Assembly (NCBI GenBank): GCA_026997215.1
Contig: JALWJP010000041.1
Coordinates: forward strand, 1-7,065
DNA length: 7,065 bases
Source: Nanobdellati archaeon
Lineage (GTDB): Archaea > EX4484-52 > JAADEF01
Reading direction: 5' to 3'
The position numbers and the translations under genes are program-made. This document shows, one piece after another, positions 1 through 6,647 of this stretch (the stretch's first letter is position 1; each line of letters starts with the position of its first letter). Under the pieces are notes generated by a model, which did not search any database, was not told the DNA's origin, and saw nothing but the letters and a program-made list of their open reading frames with translations.

Positions 1-432
1 CTTCATGATTTCCTGGCTTTCATATGGAAACTAGATAAAGAAAAAGTAATAAGTAAAGAGGAACTTATTAAAGAAATGCTAAAGAAAATGGAAATTAGAA
101 AACCCCATGTATTTAAAAAGGAAAAAATAGGATTAAAAGAAGCTGTAGATTTCTGGTTTCAAGCAAAACATAAAAATGCTAAATATGATAACGTTGAAAG
201 CAAACTGAGAGATGAAACAAAAAAATGGTTATTTAAACTTAAAAGTGCAAAGATAAAACTTTTATCAGATAGAAGTAAGGAAATTCTAAAGAATATTCAA
301 GCATACATAAATGATGCAGAATATTTCTTAAAAAATAATATGTTGATAGAAGCATTCGAAGCAGTCATATGGGCATGGAGTTGGGCAGAAATAGGAGAAA
401 GATTAGGACTCTTAAAATTGGAAAAAACGTGA
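1..432 (+). CDS. DUF357-domain protein, 3' part (start lies upstream of the window)
   Basis: The frame is open from base 1 to the TGA at 430-432 and gives 143 residues, so the gene is cut by the left edge. The first in-frame ATG (76) need not be the true start, because about 25 charged, helix-prone residues precede it without a stop. The C-terminal half matches my recollection of the archaeal DUF357 family: a helix around fragment residues 101-110 (AYINDAEYFL) followed by a Trp/Ala-rich helix at 116-132 (IEAFEAVIWAWSWAEIG). The family is all-helical and its function is unknown. The preceding ~65 residues (for example GLKEAVDFWFQAKH) are very Lys-rich and I do not recognise them; they could be an extra domain or a linker. 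No signal peptide or membrane segment is visible in this part. It converges on the cdc6 gene, with only four bases between the stop codons. The DUF357 call is fairly good; the role is unknown. Confidence 0.72.
   Translation, partial: LHDFLAFIWKLDKEKVISKEELIKEMLKKMEIRKPHVFKKEKIGLKEAVDFWFQAKHKNAKYDNVESKLRDETKKWLFKLKSAKIKLLSDRSKEILKNIQAYINDAEYFLKNNMLIEAFEAVIWAWSWAEIGERLGLLKLEKT
422..427 (-). terminator. Possible oligo-T terminator of the DHH-M42-cdc6 operon
   Basis: Read on the minus strand, six T residues lie 10-15 bases past the cdc6 stop codon, inside the 3' end of the opposing DUF357 gene. Archaeal RNA polymerase commonly stops at T-runs without a hairpin. The surrounding minus strand is T-rich because the opposing gene is rich in Lys (AAA) codons, so the run may be only a by-product of coding. 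No stem-loop is seen. Confidence 0.3.
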
Positions 433-436
433 ACTG

Positions 437-1453
437 CTAAATCAAAGAAAAATATTTTTTCCATCTTTTCTCTCCTTTGGTTTCTATTAAACCTTTTTCT
501 ACCAATTCTTGTAAATAATATCGTAAGGTTCTTTCATGAATATCCTCGCCAAAGTTTTCCTTATACTTCTTGGCTATTTCTTTTGCATCTGCTTCTCCTA
601 CTTCTTTTATAATATCGTATATTTGTTTGGTCTTACCTTTTAATTCTTTTTCTAATTCCTGCTGCTTTGCACCCTTCACGCTTTTTAATGCTTTAAGTAG
701 ATCATCTCTCTCTACCTTATTTCTTCCTTCTTGTTCTGCAAATAATGCAGCATTCCTTATAATAGATATAGCCACCCTTGCATCTCCGTTAGCATTTTTA
801 GCTGCTACTTTTAAGAAGGGTGTAGGAAAAGTATCTTCATAAAACGCATATTTGCTTCTTTCCTTCAAGATATTATAAAGATCCTCAAAATCATAAGGTT
901 TAAACTCTATATCCACATAACTTAAAGAACTTCTTACTCTCCTATCTAACTTGTCTAAAGCTATGTTGTAATTGCTTATCATGATTAAGCCATATCCTTC
1001 CCTGCTTAGCATATAAAGAATCTCATCACTCTTTAATTTATCTACTTCATCTAAAACCACAAAAACTTTTGTGTTTCCTTTCTTAAAGTTTATTAGATCA
1101 AGTATCTCGGCATTACTTCTTTTAATTTTGGCTAATCTCATGGTTGGATGTAAAACTTCGGCTATTCTCAAAAGCACAGCATAAGTAGTATCATCCTTCC
1201 AGCAATTCACATAAATACCCTTAATCCTGGAAGTTTCTTTATGTACTTCCCTTATAATATAACGAATTACAGAAGTTTTACCTGTACCTGTAGGTCCGTG
1301 CAAAAACAAATTAATCATAGGCTTATTATAAAACAAAGGTCTTATACTACCTGCTATAGATTCTATTTCTTTTTTCCTTCCTATTATTTTTTCAGGAATA
1401 TAATCTTCTTGTAAAACATCTATGTTCTTAATAACACCATGAGTCATAATCAT
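437..1453 (-). CDS. cdc6: Orc1/Cdc6 family replication initiator (AAA+ ATPase)
   Basis: This 338-residue protein is the archaeal counterpart of eukaryotic Orc1 and Cdc6; the family binds origin DNA and helps load the MCM helicase. Visible parts in order: Walker A GPTGTGKT at 53-60; Walker B VVLDEVD at 132-138; sensor 1 Asn161 in MISN; the DRRVRSSL segment at 170-177, holding the arginine finger; sensor 2 Arg226 in NGDARVA; and a C-terminal winged-helix DNA-binding domain from about 265 to the end, with the recognition-helix-like segment ERTLRYYLQELVEKGL. The length is slightly short for the family (about 380-420 is common), mainly because the N-terminus is compact, and no key motif is missing. 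The ATG at 1453 overlaps the stop of the M42 peptidase gene as ATGA, which implies translational coupling; Met3 is an alternative start. It is last in a three-gene operon and ends four bases from the convergent DUF357 gene. No origin-like repeats are seen around it. Confidence 0.95.
   Translation of the reverse strand: MIMTHGVIKNIDVLQEDYIPEKIIGRKKEIESIAGSIRPLFYNKPMINLFLHGPTGTGKTSVIRYIIREVHKETSRIKGIYVNCWKDDTTYAVLLRIAEVLHPTMRLAKIKRSNAEILDLINFKKGNTKVFVVLDEVDKLKSDEILYMLSREGYGLIMISNYNIALDKLDRRVRSSLSYVDIEFKPYDFEDLYNILKERSKYAFYEDTFPTPFLKVAAKNANGDARVAISIIRNAALFAEQEGRNKVERDDLLKALKSVKGAKQQELEKELKGKTKQIYDIIKEVGEADAKEIAKKYKENFGEDIHERTLRYYLQELVEKGLIETKGEKRWKKYFSLI
455..470 (+). terminator. Possible T-rich terminator of the DUF357 gene
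   Basis: A run of six T (455-460) followed by a pyrimidine-rich stretch containing TCTTTT (465-470) lies 23-38 bases past the DUF357 stop codon, which suits an archaeal T-tract terminator. It falls inside the 3' end of the cdc6 gene, where it encodes Lys and Phe codons on the other strand, so it could be coincidental. No hairpin precedes it. Confidence 0.35.
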
Positions 1454-2505
1454 AATTTACATACATCTGCTTTTATCAATTCAATTATGGCTTTTTTAGC
1501 TAATTCCATATCCTTAAGACTTGCAACCTCTACCGGCGTATGAAGATTACGTGTCGCCACGCTTATACCAATAGTGGGTATTCCTTTTTTAGTGATATAA
1601 AGAATAGCAGCATTACTAACGCCTCCACTTCCCACTTCCAACTGGTAAGGAATGTTAGCTTTTTCAAGCACATTTACAGCATTATCTAATATTTCGCGAC
1701 GTATAACTAGCCCATATCCTTCTGCCTGCACCACATCAATAACAACACCTTTACCAACCTTTATATCAGCAATTTTTTCTTCTATACCTGGTGTATCTCC
1801 TGCAGGTGAAGTATCCACTGAAATAGCACAATCAACATCTAAATCAAATGCAGAGGTCCTTGCGCCTTTTAGACCTAACTCTTCCTGAGTTGTAAAAACA
1901 AAATAAAAAGTGTGAGTTTCTTTAAGTTCATTAGGTAAGTTCTTTATAAGATCTATAAGTATGGCACAACCAATGCGATTATCTAATGCCTTTCCACTAA
2001 CCAAATCTTTACTTTTACCTAAATAATTTAGATGTGCATCAATAACTAATACATCTCCTACTTTTACATTCCATTTTTCAACTTCCTTTTTATCCTTTGC
2101 TCCAATATCAATAAATACATCTTTTATTTTTATTTCCTTCTCCTCATTTTTTTCCATGAGATGTACTGGTTTTGAACCCGCCACCCCATAAATTTTTTCA
2201 TTTTTATAATTACGTAACACTACCTTCTGTCCTAATAAAACGCGTGCATCCCATCCTCCTAAACTTACCACAGATATAAATCCTTTATCATCAATATGCT
2301 TAACCATCAAAGCTATCTCATCCATATGGGCTTCTATCAACACCTTTTTTCTACCACTTCCTACTCTTGCTATGAGATTGCCTAAAACATCCTCTCTCAT
2401 TTCTTCTACATAGTCTTTAATTTCATTTTTAATAACTTCTCGTACTTCTTTTTCATATCCGCTTGGACCAAAAGATTCGCTAAGCTTTTTTAATAAATCA
2501 TACAT
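1450..2505 (-). CDS. M42 family metallo-aminopeptidase (TET-type)
   Basis: This 351-residue cytosolic aminopeptidase should act on short peptides. Family members use two metal ions (zinc or cobalt) and usually form 12-subunit tetrahedral (TET) particles downstream of the proteasome. All the expected residues are visible: His60 and catalytic Asp62 in AHMDE; bridging metal ligand Asp175 in KALDNRIG; catalytic base Glu208 and metal ligand Glu209 in TTQEELGLKGA; Asp231 in AISVDTS; His322 in NLHTPVE. Between about 70 and 165 lies the inserted beta-rich domain used for oligomerisation. Such proteins are often mislabelled endoglucanase. The length is normal. The start is well fixed: the sequence begins with the usual MYDLLKKLSE...GPSGYE helix and has a strong Shine-Dalgarno. 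It sits between the DHH phosphoesterase gene (8-base gap) and cdc6 (4-base ATGA overlap). Which peptides it cleaves cannot be read from the sequence. Confidence 0.94.
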   Translation of the reverse strand: MYDLLKKLSESFGPSGYEKEVREVIKNEIKDYVEEMREDVLGNLIARVGSGRKKVLIEAHMDEIALMVKHIDDKGFISVVSLGGWDARVLLGQKVVLRNYKNEKIYGVAGSKPVHLMEKNEEKEIKIKDVFIDIGAKDKKEVEKWNVKVGDVLVIDAHLNYLGKSKDLVSGKALDNRIGCAILIDLIKNLPNELKETHTFYFVFTTQEELGLKGARTSAFDLDVDCAISVDTSPAGDTPGIEEKIADIKVGKGVVIDVVQAEGYGLVIRREILDNAVNVLEKANIPYQLEVGSGGVSNAAILYITKKGIPTIGISVATRNLHTPVEVASLKDMELAKKAIIELIKADVCKL

Positions 2506-2507
2506 TT

Positions 2508-2515
2508 AATCACCT
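2508..2515 (-). promoter_or_regulatory. Shine-Dalgarno AGGTGATT of the M42 gene, overlapping the DHH stop codon
   Basis: On the minus strand AGGTGATT lies just before the M42 start codon (ATG at 2505-2503) and shares bases with the TAG stop codon (2516-2514) of the DHH gene. AGGTGAT is complementary to the conserved 16S rRNA 3' end (ATCACCT). The spacer of only two to three bases is short. Ribosomes finishing the DHH gene would end on this site, so re-initiation is likely. It supports the M42 start chosen here. Confidence 0.8.
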
Positions 2516-3431
2516 AAAATAATGCTTTCTTCAAAATATTAAAAATCTTATCCATCTCTAAAGGTTCACCCTTACAATAAATAACATATTTATGACCTCC
2601 GCATCTCATGTTCAAAACCTCAGAGATCTTCCTTATCAATTCTCTAATATCCTTTTCTTCAAAAGATTTATCATTAAATCTACAACTTAATCGAGATTCT
2701 TTCTTTTTCAAAGAGAAGATCAAAGAAGCATCGAATCCCAATTGTAGAAACATAGATGCTACCTTGCTTTCATAAGATCCCACTTTACTAACAATTATTT
2801 TTTTATCAAACCAGGAAAAAACAAAAGAATTCTCTATGGCTTGAACCATAAATTTCTTGGCTTCTTTTTCAATAGCGATGGCTTGTTCTCGAATGAACCA
2901 ATAATCGTTAAGTGTTGTTTTCGATATTAACAAAAGTTGTTTAACAACATCTAAATCCTCTATGTCTGCATATCTTAAAAAAGAAGTATCGTAAAGCAAC
3001 CCTGCGAGAAGATGTTGTGCCTCATATGCATTAACCTCTTTTATATACTCATAAATAACACGAGCTGTAGAGGAATAAGGTTTGATATACTTATAAGGGC
3101 TAAGAATCTCATTATTAATATGATGATCAAACACTACCATAGTTTTTGAGGATAATTCAAAACCTAATTGGTTTAAACTAGCAGTATCTATTATTACAGC
3201 AACATCACAATTAAGTTTATCTCGTGCTTTTTCTAATTTAAAGTCATGCATAGTAACATATTTCTTTGAAAGTGAATTAAGAGATTTTGCATAAATTTTT
3301 GATGAAATATTATAGGTTCTCATTAAATAACTCTGTAAAGCCATGGCAGAACCTAAAGCATCTAAATCGGCATGTTGATGAATAACCAAACATACATTTT
3401 TCTTTTTGAATTTTTTCCAATTAACATCCAT
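2514..3431 (-). CDS. DHH/DHHA1 family phosphoesterase (NrnA/RecJ-like)
   Basis: This 305-residue protein belongs to the DHH phosphoesterases, metal-dependent enzymes that include nano-RNases/pAp phosphatases (NrnA), cyclic-dinucleotide phosphodiesterases and RecJ nucleases. Signature residues: motif I His18, Asp22 and Asp24 in HQHADLDALGSA; motif II Asp82 in VIIDTAS; motif III DHH at 102-104; motif IV Asp148 in GLLYDTSF; and the C-terminal DHHA1 motif GGH at 278-280, preceded by MRC. The catalytic set looks complete. The length fits NrnA-like proteins and is too short for full RecJ or the GINS-associated nuclease GAN, so a short-oligonucleotide or mononucleotide substrate is more likely; this is inference. 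The start is the ATG at 3431; no Shine-Dalgarno precedes it and a TATA-like box is centred about 25 bases upstream, suggesting a leaderless transcript. It is the first gene of the DHH-M42-cdc6 operon and divergent from the nucleotide-sugar dehydrogenase gene. Confidence 0.9.
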   Translation of the reverse strand: MDVNWKKFKKKNVCLVIHQHADLDALGSAMALQSYLMRTYNISSKIYAKSLNSLSKKYVTMHDFKLEKARDKLNCDVAVIIDTASLNQLGFELSSKTMVVFDHHINNEILSPYKYIKPYSSTARVIYEYIKEVNAYEAQHLLAGLLYDTSFLRYADIEDLDVVKQLLLISKTTLNDYWFIREQAIAIEKEAKKFMVQAIENSFVFSWFDKKIIVSKVGSYESKVASMFLQLGFDASLIFSLKKKESRLSCRFNDKSFEEKDIRELIRKISEVLNMRCGGHKYVIYCKGEPLEMDKIFNILKKALF

Positions 3432-3452
3432 AAATATATGTGATAAAAAACA

Positions 3453-3460
3453 TTTTAAAA
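3453..3460. promoter_or_regulatory. Self-complementary TATA-like box TTTTAAAA between two divergent operons
   Basis: The 52-base gap between the DHH start (3431) and the dehydrogenase start (3484) contains TTTTAAAA, which reads the same on both strands. Its centre (3456.5) is 27.5 bases before the plus-strand ATG and 25.5 before the minus-strand ATG. This is where an archaeal TATA box sits relative to a transcription start, so both mRNAs could begin at or next to their A of ATG. No Shine-Dalgarno is seen before either gene, which fits leaderless transcripts. Upstream on the plus side is an A-run (3444-3450) that could act as a BRE; the minus-side equivalent is weaker. An alternative plus-strand AT-rich element (AAATATAT, 3432-3439) cannot be excluded. 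Confidence 0.5.
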
Positions 3461-3483
3461 ACTATAATTACATAAATAGCGAT

Positions 3484-4779
3484 ATGAAAAAGACTTTAGC
3501 AATTTATGGGTTAGGATATGTAGGCTTACCTACTGCACTTCATTTCGCAAATAAAGGGTTTAAAGTCATAGGTGTAGACATAAATGAAGAAATAGTAAAC
3601 AAATTAAATAAAGGAGAGGTGCATCTCAAAGACCTAGGACTTCAAGAATTGCTTGAAAAAGCAAAAAATAATTTTTATGCAACAATAAATGGAGTAGAAG
3701 CGTCAAAAAAAGCAAATATTCACATAATTTGTGTGCCTACACCAGTAGATGATACTAAAAAACCAATTCTCGACTATGTATTTTCGGCAGCTAAGAGCAT
3801 CGCACAAGGTCTAAAAAAAGGAGATATAGTGGTGTTAGAAAGTACTGTACATCCAACGTTTTGTGAAGAAGAACTGATACCCTTCTTAGAAAAAGAAAGT
3901 GGTTTAAAAGTTAATGAGGATTTTGGAGTGGCTCATGTACCTGAAAGATACAACCCAGGAGATAAGAACCACACGATAGATAAAATTACAAGAGTTGTAG
4001 GGGCTTCCTCCTTAAACATAGCAAAAGAAGTAGCAGATCTTTACAAACATATAGTTAAAGACATACACATTGTTAAAGATCTAAGAACAGCAGAAACAGC
4101 TAAAATCATAGAAAATGTGCAACGTGACCTAAACATAGCTTTGATGAATGAGATAGCCATTATTTGCGATAAATTAAATATAGATGTAAAAGATGTAATT
4201 GAAGCAGCAGCAACAAAATGGAATTTCATTAAATTCTATCCTGGTTTAGGAGTAGGAGGTCATTGCTTACCCGTGGATCCTTATTATTTAACTCATCTTG
4301 CTCATAAAAAAGAGCATCACCCTAAAGTGATTTTAGCAGGAAGAGGAATTAATGACGATATGCCAAAATATGCTTTTACTAAATTAATGACAGAACTTAA
4401 TAAAATGGGTAAACCCTTAAAAGGAAGTAAAATAGCAGTCTTAGGTCTAAGTTATAAAGGCAACATAGGAGATTTTCGTAATTCTCCTTCTGAAAAATTC
4501 ATTAAATACTTAAAAGAACATGGAGCAGAAGTAGAAGCGCATGATCCTTATCATTTAAATCACAATCATAAAGATGTGTATGAAGTAATAAAGGATAAAG
4601 ATGTAATAGTGTTGGCAACAGATCACAATGAATATAAACATTTAGATTTTGCAAGAATTAAGAAGTTGAATGATAATAAAGAGGTATTAATCTTCGATGC
4701 AAGAATGATGTATAATAGAGAAGAAGTAGAGAAGTATGGTTTAAAGTACACAGGGATAGGGAGGGGGCAGGTAGAGTAA
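3484..4779 (+). CDS. Nucleotide-sugar 6-dehydrogenase (UDP-HexNAc dehydrogenase, WecC/WbpO/TviB-like)
   Basis: This 431-residue cytosolic enzyme should oxidise C6 of a UDP-sugar to a carboxylate using two NAD+, giving a UDP-uronic acid for surface glycans. The NAD-binding Rossmann motif GLGYVGLP is at 9-16 and the ribose-binding acid is Asp32 in GVDIN. VPTPVD and ESTVHP follow. The central domain has Lys207 and Asn211 in TAKIIENVQRD, then the catalytic Cys261 in GVGGHCLPVDPYYL. The C-terminal UDP-binding domain begins near KIAVLGLSYKG. The VGGHC(L/I).VDPYYL style and the ENVQRD segment are nearer the N-acetylhexosamine dehydrogenases (WecC, TviB, WbpO) than plain UDP-glucose dehydrogenase, but the exact sugar is not decided. 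I chose ATG 3484 over an in-frame ATG at 3406, because that 26-residue extension is unlike the family and runs into the divergent DHH gene. The stop is directly followed by the AsnB-like start. Confidence 0.92.
   Translation: MKKTLAIYGLGYVGLPTALHFANKGFKVIGVDINEEIVNKLNKGEVHLKDLGLQELLEKAKNNFYATINGVEASKKANIHIICVPTPVDDTKKPILDYVFSAAKSIAQGLKKGDIVVLESTVHPTFCEEELIPFLEKESGLKVNEDFGVAHVPERYNPGDKNHTIDKITRVVGASSLNIAKEVADLYKHIVKDIHIVKDLRTAETAKIIENVQRDLNIALMNEIAIICDKLNIDVKDVIEAAATKWNFIKFYPGLGVGGHCLPVDPYYLTHLAHKKEHHPKVILAGRGINDDMPKYAFTKLMTELNKMGKPLKGSKIAVLGLSYKGNIGDFRNSPSEKFIKYLKEHGAEVEAHDPYHLNHNHKDVYEVIKDKDVIVLATDHNEYKHLDFARIKKLNDNKEVLIFDARMMYNREEVEKYGLKYTGIGRGQVE
4769..4772 (+). promoter_or_regulatory. Probable Shine-Dalgarno AGGT of the AsnB-like gene
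   Basis: AGGT lies seven bases before the ATG at 4780, inside the 3' end of the dehydrogenase gene, and pairs with the conserved 16S rRNA 3' end. A second, longer candidate GGAGG (4760-4764) is 15 bases away, rather far. Both sit in a strikingly G-rich patch (4753-4771). With the TAAATG junction this points to coupled translation of the two genes. Confidence 0.5.
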
Positions 4780-6576
4780 ATGTGTGGAATTAACGGTATA
4801 AGTTGGAAAGATAAAGAATTAGTTGCAGAGATGAATGATGCTATAAAGCATAGAGGGCCGGATTTCCAAGATGTTAAAGTTGTTGGGGATATAACCTTGG
4901 GACATGTGAGGCTTAGTATTGTCGATTTAGATGCTCGCTCTAACCAACCTATGCGATATGTGTATGAAGGAAAAGAGTATTGGATTGTATTTAATGGAGA
5001 GATCTATAATTACAAAGAATTGAAAGAAGAGTTAAAAGAAAAAGGATTTTCTTTCTCCACTGAATCGGATACAGAAGTATTATTAGCATCATACATATTC
5101 TATGGAAAAGAAGTTGTTCATAAACTTAATGGTATGTGGGCTTTTTGCATTTATGATGGGAATAAGTTCTTTTGTTCTCGTGATCGTATAGGTAAAAAGC
5201 CTTTATATTATCTTGATGAAAAAGAAAGATTTGCTTTTAGCAGTCAGTTATCTGGGCTCTTACCTTTACTTGATGAAAAAGAAATAGATATGAAAGCAGT
5301 AAAGTTGTATTTTGCATTAGGATTCATACCTTCACCTTTAACCGTCTTTAAAGAAGTAAAAAAATTGCCTGCAGGAACTAATTTAATATGGGAGGCTAAC
5401 AAAGGAATAAAAATAGAAAGATACTACAGATTAAAACCTTATAAACCTATTAAAAACAAAAAAAAGCTATTATATAACCTACATAATACTCTGGTTTCAT
5501 CAGTAGAATTAAGATGGGAGAGAAGTGATGTCCCTGTTGGAATCTTCTTAAGTTCTGGTATGGATAGTTCTTTACTTTATGCTTTGCTTAAAGATAGAAT
5601 GCCAAGAACATTCACCGTTAAATTCTATGATAAAAAGTTTGATGAAAGTTCTTTAGTTAAAACATGGGTTCCGGATGTAAATATTATTGAGTTTAAGAAA
5701 GATGATTTTAAAGAAACAATAAAAGATTATTTCAAAGCCTATGACGAGCCTTTTGCAGATTATTCCTCTTTTGCTTTAATGTTATTAAGTAAAAAAGCAA
5801 GAGAAAAAATAAAAGTGGCGATAAGTGGTGATGGAGGGGATGAGGTTTTTGGAGGATATGAGGTTTATAGAGCTTATAAACTTTCCCGATTATTTTCTAA
5901 ACTTCCTTTTTTAAGTAAAAGCGCATATCAATTACAAAAGAAGTGCAAAGAATTAGGATTATGTTGGAAACTAATGGAATTAATAAGGTTAGGAAATGTA
6001 AATGTTAAAGAATGGTGGGTAGAGTGGTTGAAGGATGTGAAATATTATCCTGATGAGTATAAAGAGTGGGTTAGAGAAGGAATGGAAAGATCTAAAGATA
6101 TCGATGAACTAGAAACTCTGATAAACTTTGATATATATTACAGGACATTAGGGGACAATTATCTTACTAAGGTAGATAGGGCATCTATGCTCTACGGTTT
6201 AGAAGTCAGGAATCCTTATTTAGATTTTCGTATGCTTAACCTTGCCAAACAAATACCTTCTAAATGGAAGGTAGGTTTAAGGAAAGGTAAAATTTTGCTG
6301 AGAGAATATGCTAAAAACTTACTTCCAAAAAAGATTCTAAAAAATAAGAAAAGAGGCTTCACCCCACCTCTAAAAGAATTCTTTGAAGGAAAAGATGAGG
6401 AGTTAAGAAATACATTAAAGAATCTTGTTGAAAAGGAGATTGTACCTTTAGAAATTCAAAACTTTTATGAAAGTAAAGTATGGGGCAAAGATCATGAAAT
6501 AGCCCTAACATATAAAATGAGGTTATGGGTATTCAAGGAATGGAGTGAAAAGTTTTTAAAAAAGCAGGAATTTTAA
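4780..6576 (+). CDS. asnB: Asparagine synthetase (glutamine-hydrolysing) family amidotransferase
   Basis: This 598-residue class-II glutamine amidotransferase hydrolyses glutamine in its N-terminal domain and passes ammonia to a C-terminal ATP-pyrophosphatase domain that adenylates a carboxylate. N-terminal half: nucleophile Cys2 (MCGI, after Met removal), KHRGPD, GHVRLSIVDLD, NGEIYN from 72, SDTEVLL, and SRDRIGKKPLYY. Synthetase half: PP-loop SSGMDSS at 258-264 (SGG(L/V/I)DSS is usual, so the Ser-for-Gly is a mild variant), GDGGDEVFGGY at 350-360, and the C-terminal DRASM...EVRNPYLD block. The length is normal and both active sites look intact. It starts immediately after the dehydrogenase stop. 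Members of this family beside uronic-acid dehydrogenases in O-antigen clusters (WbpS, WbtH) are known or proposed to amidate sugar carboxylates, so a uronamide-forming role is as likely here as asparagine synthesis. The true acceptor cannot be read from the sequence. Confidence 0.93.
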   Translation: MCGINGISWKDKELVAEMNDAIKHRGPDFQDVKVVGDITLGHVRLSIVDLDARSNQPMRYVYEGKEYWIVFNGEIYNYKELKEELKEKGFSFSTESDTEVLLASYIFYGKEVVHKLNGMWAFCIYDGNKFFCSRDRIGKKPLYYLDEKERFAFSSQLSGLLPLLDEKEIDMKAVKLYFALGFIPSPLTVFKEVKKLPAGTNLIWEANKGIKIERYYRLKPYKPIKNKKKLLYNLHNTLVSSVELRWERSDVPVGIFLSSGMDSSLLYALLKDRMPRTFTVKFYDKKFDESSLVKTWVPDVNIIEFKKDDFKETIKDYFKAYDEPFADYSSFALMLLSKKAREKIKVAISGDGGDEVFGGYEVYRAYKLSRLFSKLPFLSKSAYQLQKKCKELGLCWKLMELIRLGNVNVKEWWVEWLKDVKYYPDEYKEWVREGMERSKDIDELETLINFDIYYRTLGDNYLTKVDRASMLYGLEVRNPYLDFRMLNLAKQIPSKWKVGLRKGKILLREYAKNLLPKKILKNKKRGFTPPLKEFFEGKDEELRNTLKNLVEKEIVPLEIQNFYESKVWGKDHEIALTYKMRLWVFKEWSEKFLKKQEF

Positions 6577-6577
6577 A

Positions 6578-6643
6578 TTAATCTGCTACACATCTCACAG
6601 ACATAGAATAGCATCTTCTATAATATTCATAACTTAGATGGTT
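6578..6643 (-). pseudogene. Remnant of a FISUMP/DUF1566-like C-terminal domain
   Basis: On the minus strand a 21-codon open stretch ends at TAA 6580-6578 and reads ...YEYYRRCYSMSVRCVAD. The ending SVRCV(x)D is the hallmark of the last strand of FISUMP (Fibrobacter paralogous) and DUF1566-type C-type-lectin-like domains, which end many secreted proteins. An in-frame TGA (6646-6644) lies directly upstream and nothing FISUMP-like can be read beyond it. It begins four bases past the stop of the surface-protein gene, in a different frame. I read it as the stump of an earlier or alternative C-terminus of that gene. The match is short, so chance cannot be ruled out. It almost touches the convergent AsnB-like gene, one base away. 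Confidence 0.45.
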
Positions 6644-6647
6644 TCAA

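Noticed and set aside
472..492. CTCCTTTGGTTTC resembling part of an archaeal origin recognition box near cdc6
   Set aside because: It is a single partial match that encodes the conserved winged-helix end of Cdc6 (IETKGEKRW); there is no second copy, inverted partner or AT-rich unwinding region.
570..842. Plus-strand 90-codon reading frame
   Set aside because: It lies wholly inside cdc6 on the other strand; the Ser/Phe/Leu-rich translation is typical of an antisense shadow.
1652..1888. Plus-strand 78-codon reading frame
   Set aside because: It is antisense to the conserved M42 catalytic region, with low-complexity composition and no sign of its own signals.
2514..3431. Full RecJ or GAN/Cdc45 assignment for the DHH protein
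   Set aside because: At 305 residues, with DHH and DHHA1 domains only, it matches NrnA-like proteins better; RecJ/GAN are substantially longer.
3406..3483. Upstream in-frame extension of the dehydrogenase gene starting at ATG 3406
   Set aside because: The extra 26 residues precede the usual KKTLAIYGLGYVGL start, overlap the divergent DHH gene and would cover the shared promoter; ATG 3484 matches the family start.
4041..4229. Minus-strand 62-codon reading frame
   Set aside because: It is antisense to the dehydrogenase central domain and has no independent support.
6644..6646. TGA read as a sense codon joining the SVRCV remnant to the surface gene
   Set aside because: The remnant is in a different frame from the surface gene, sequence upstream of the TGA shows no FISUMP character, and TGA acts as a normal stop for the DUF357 and M42 genes here.
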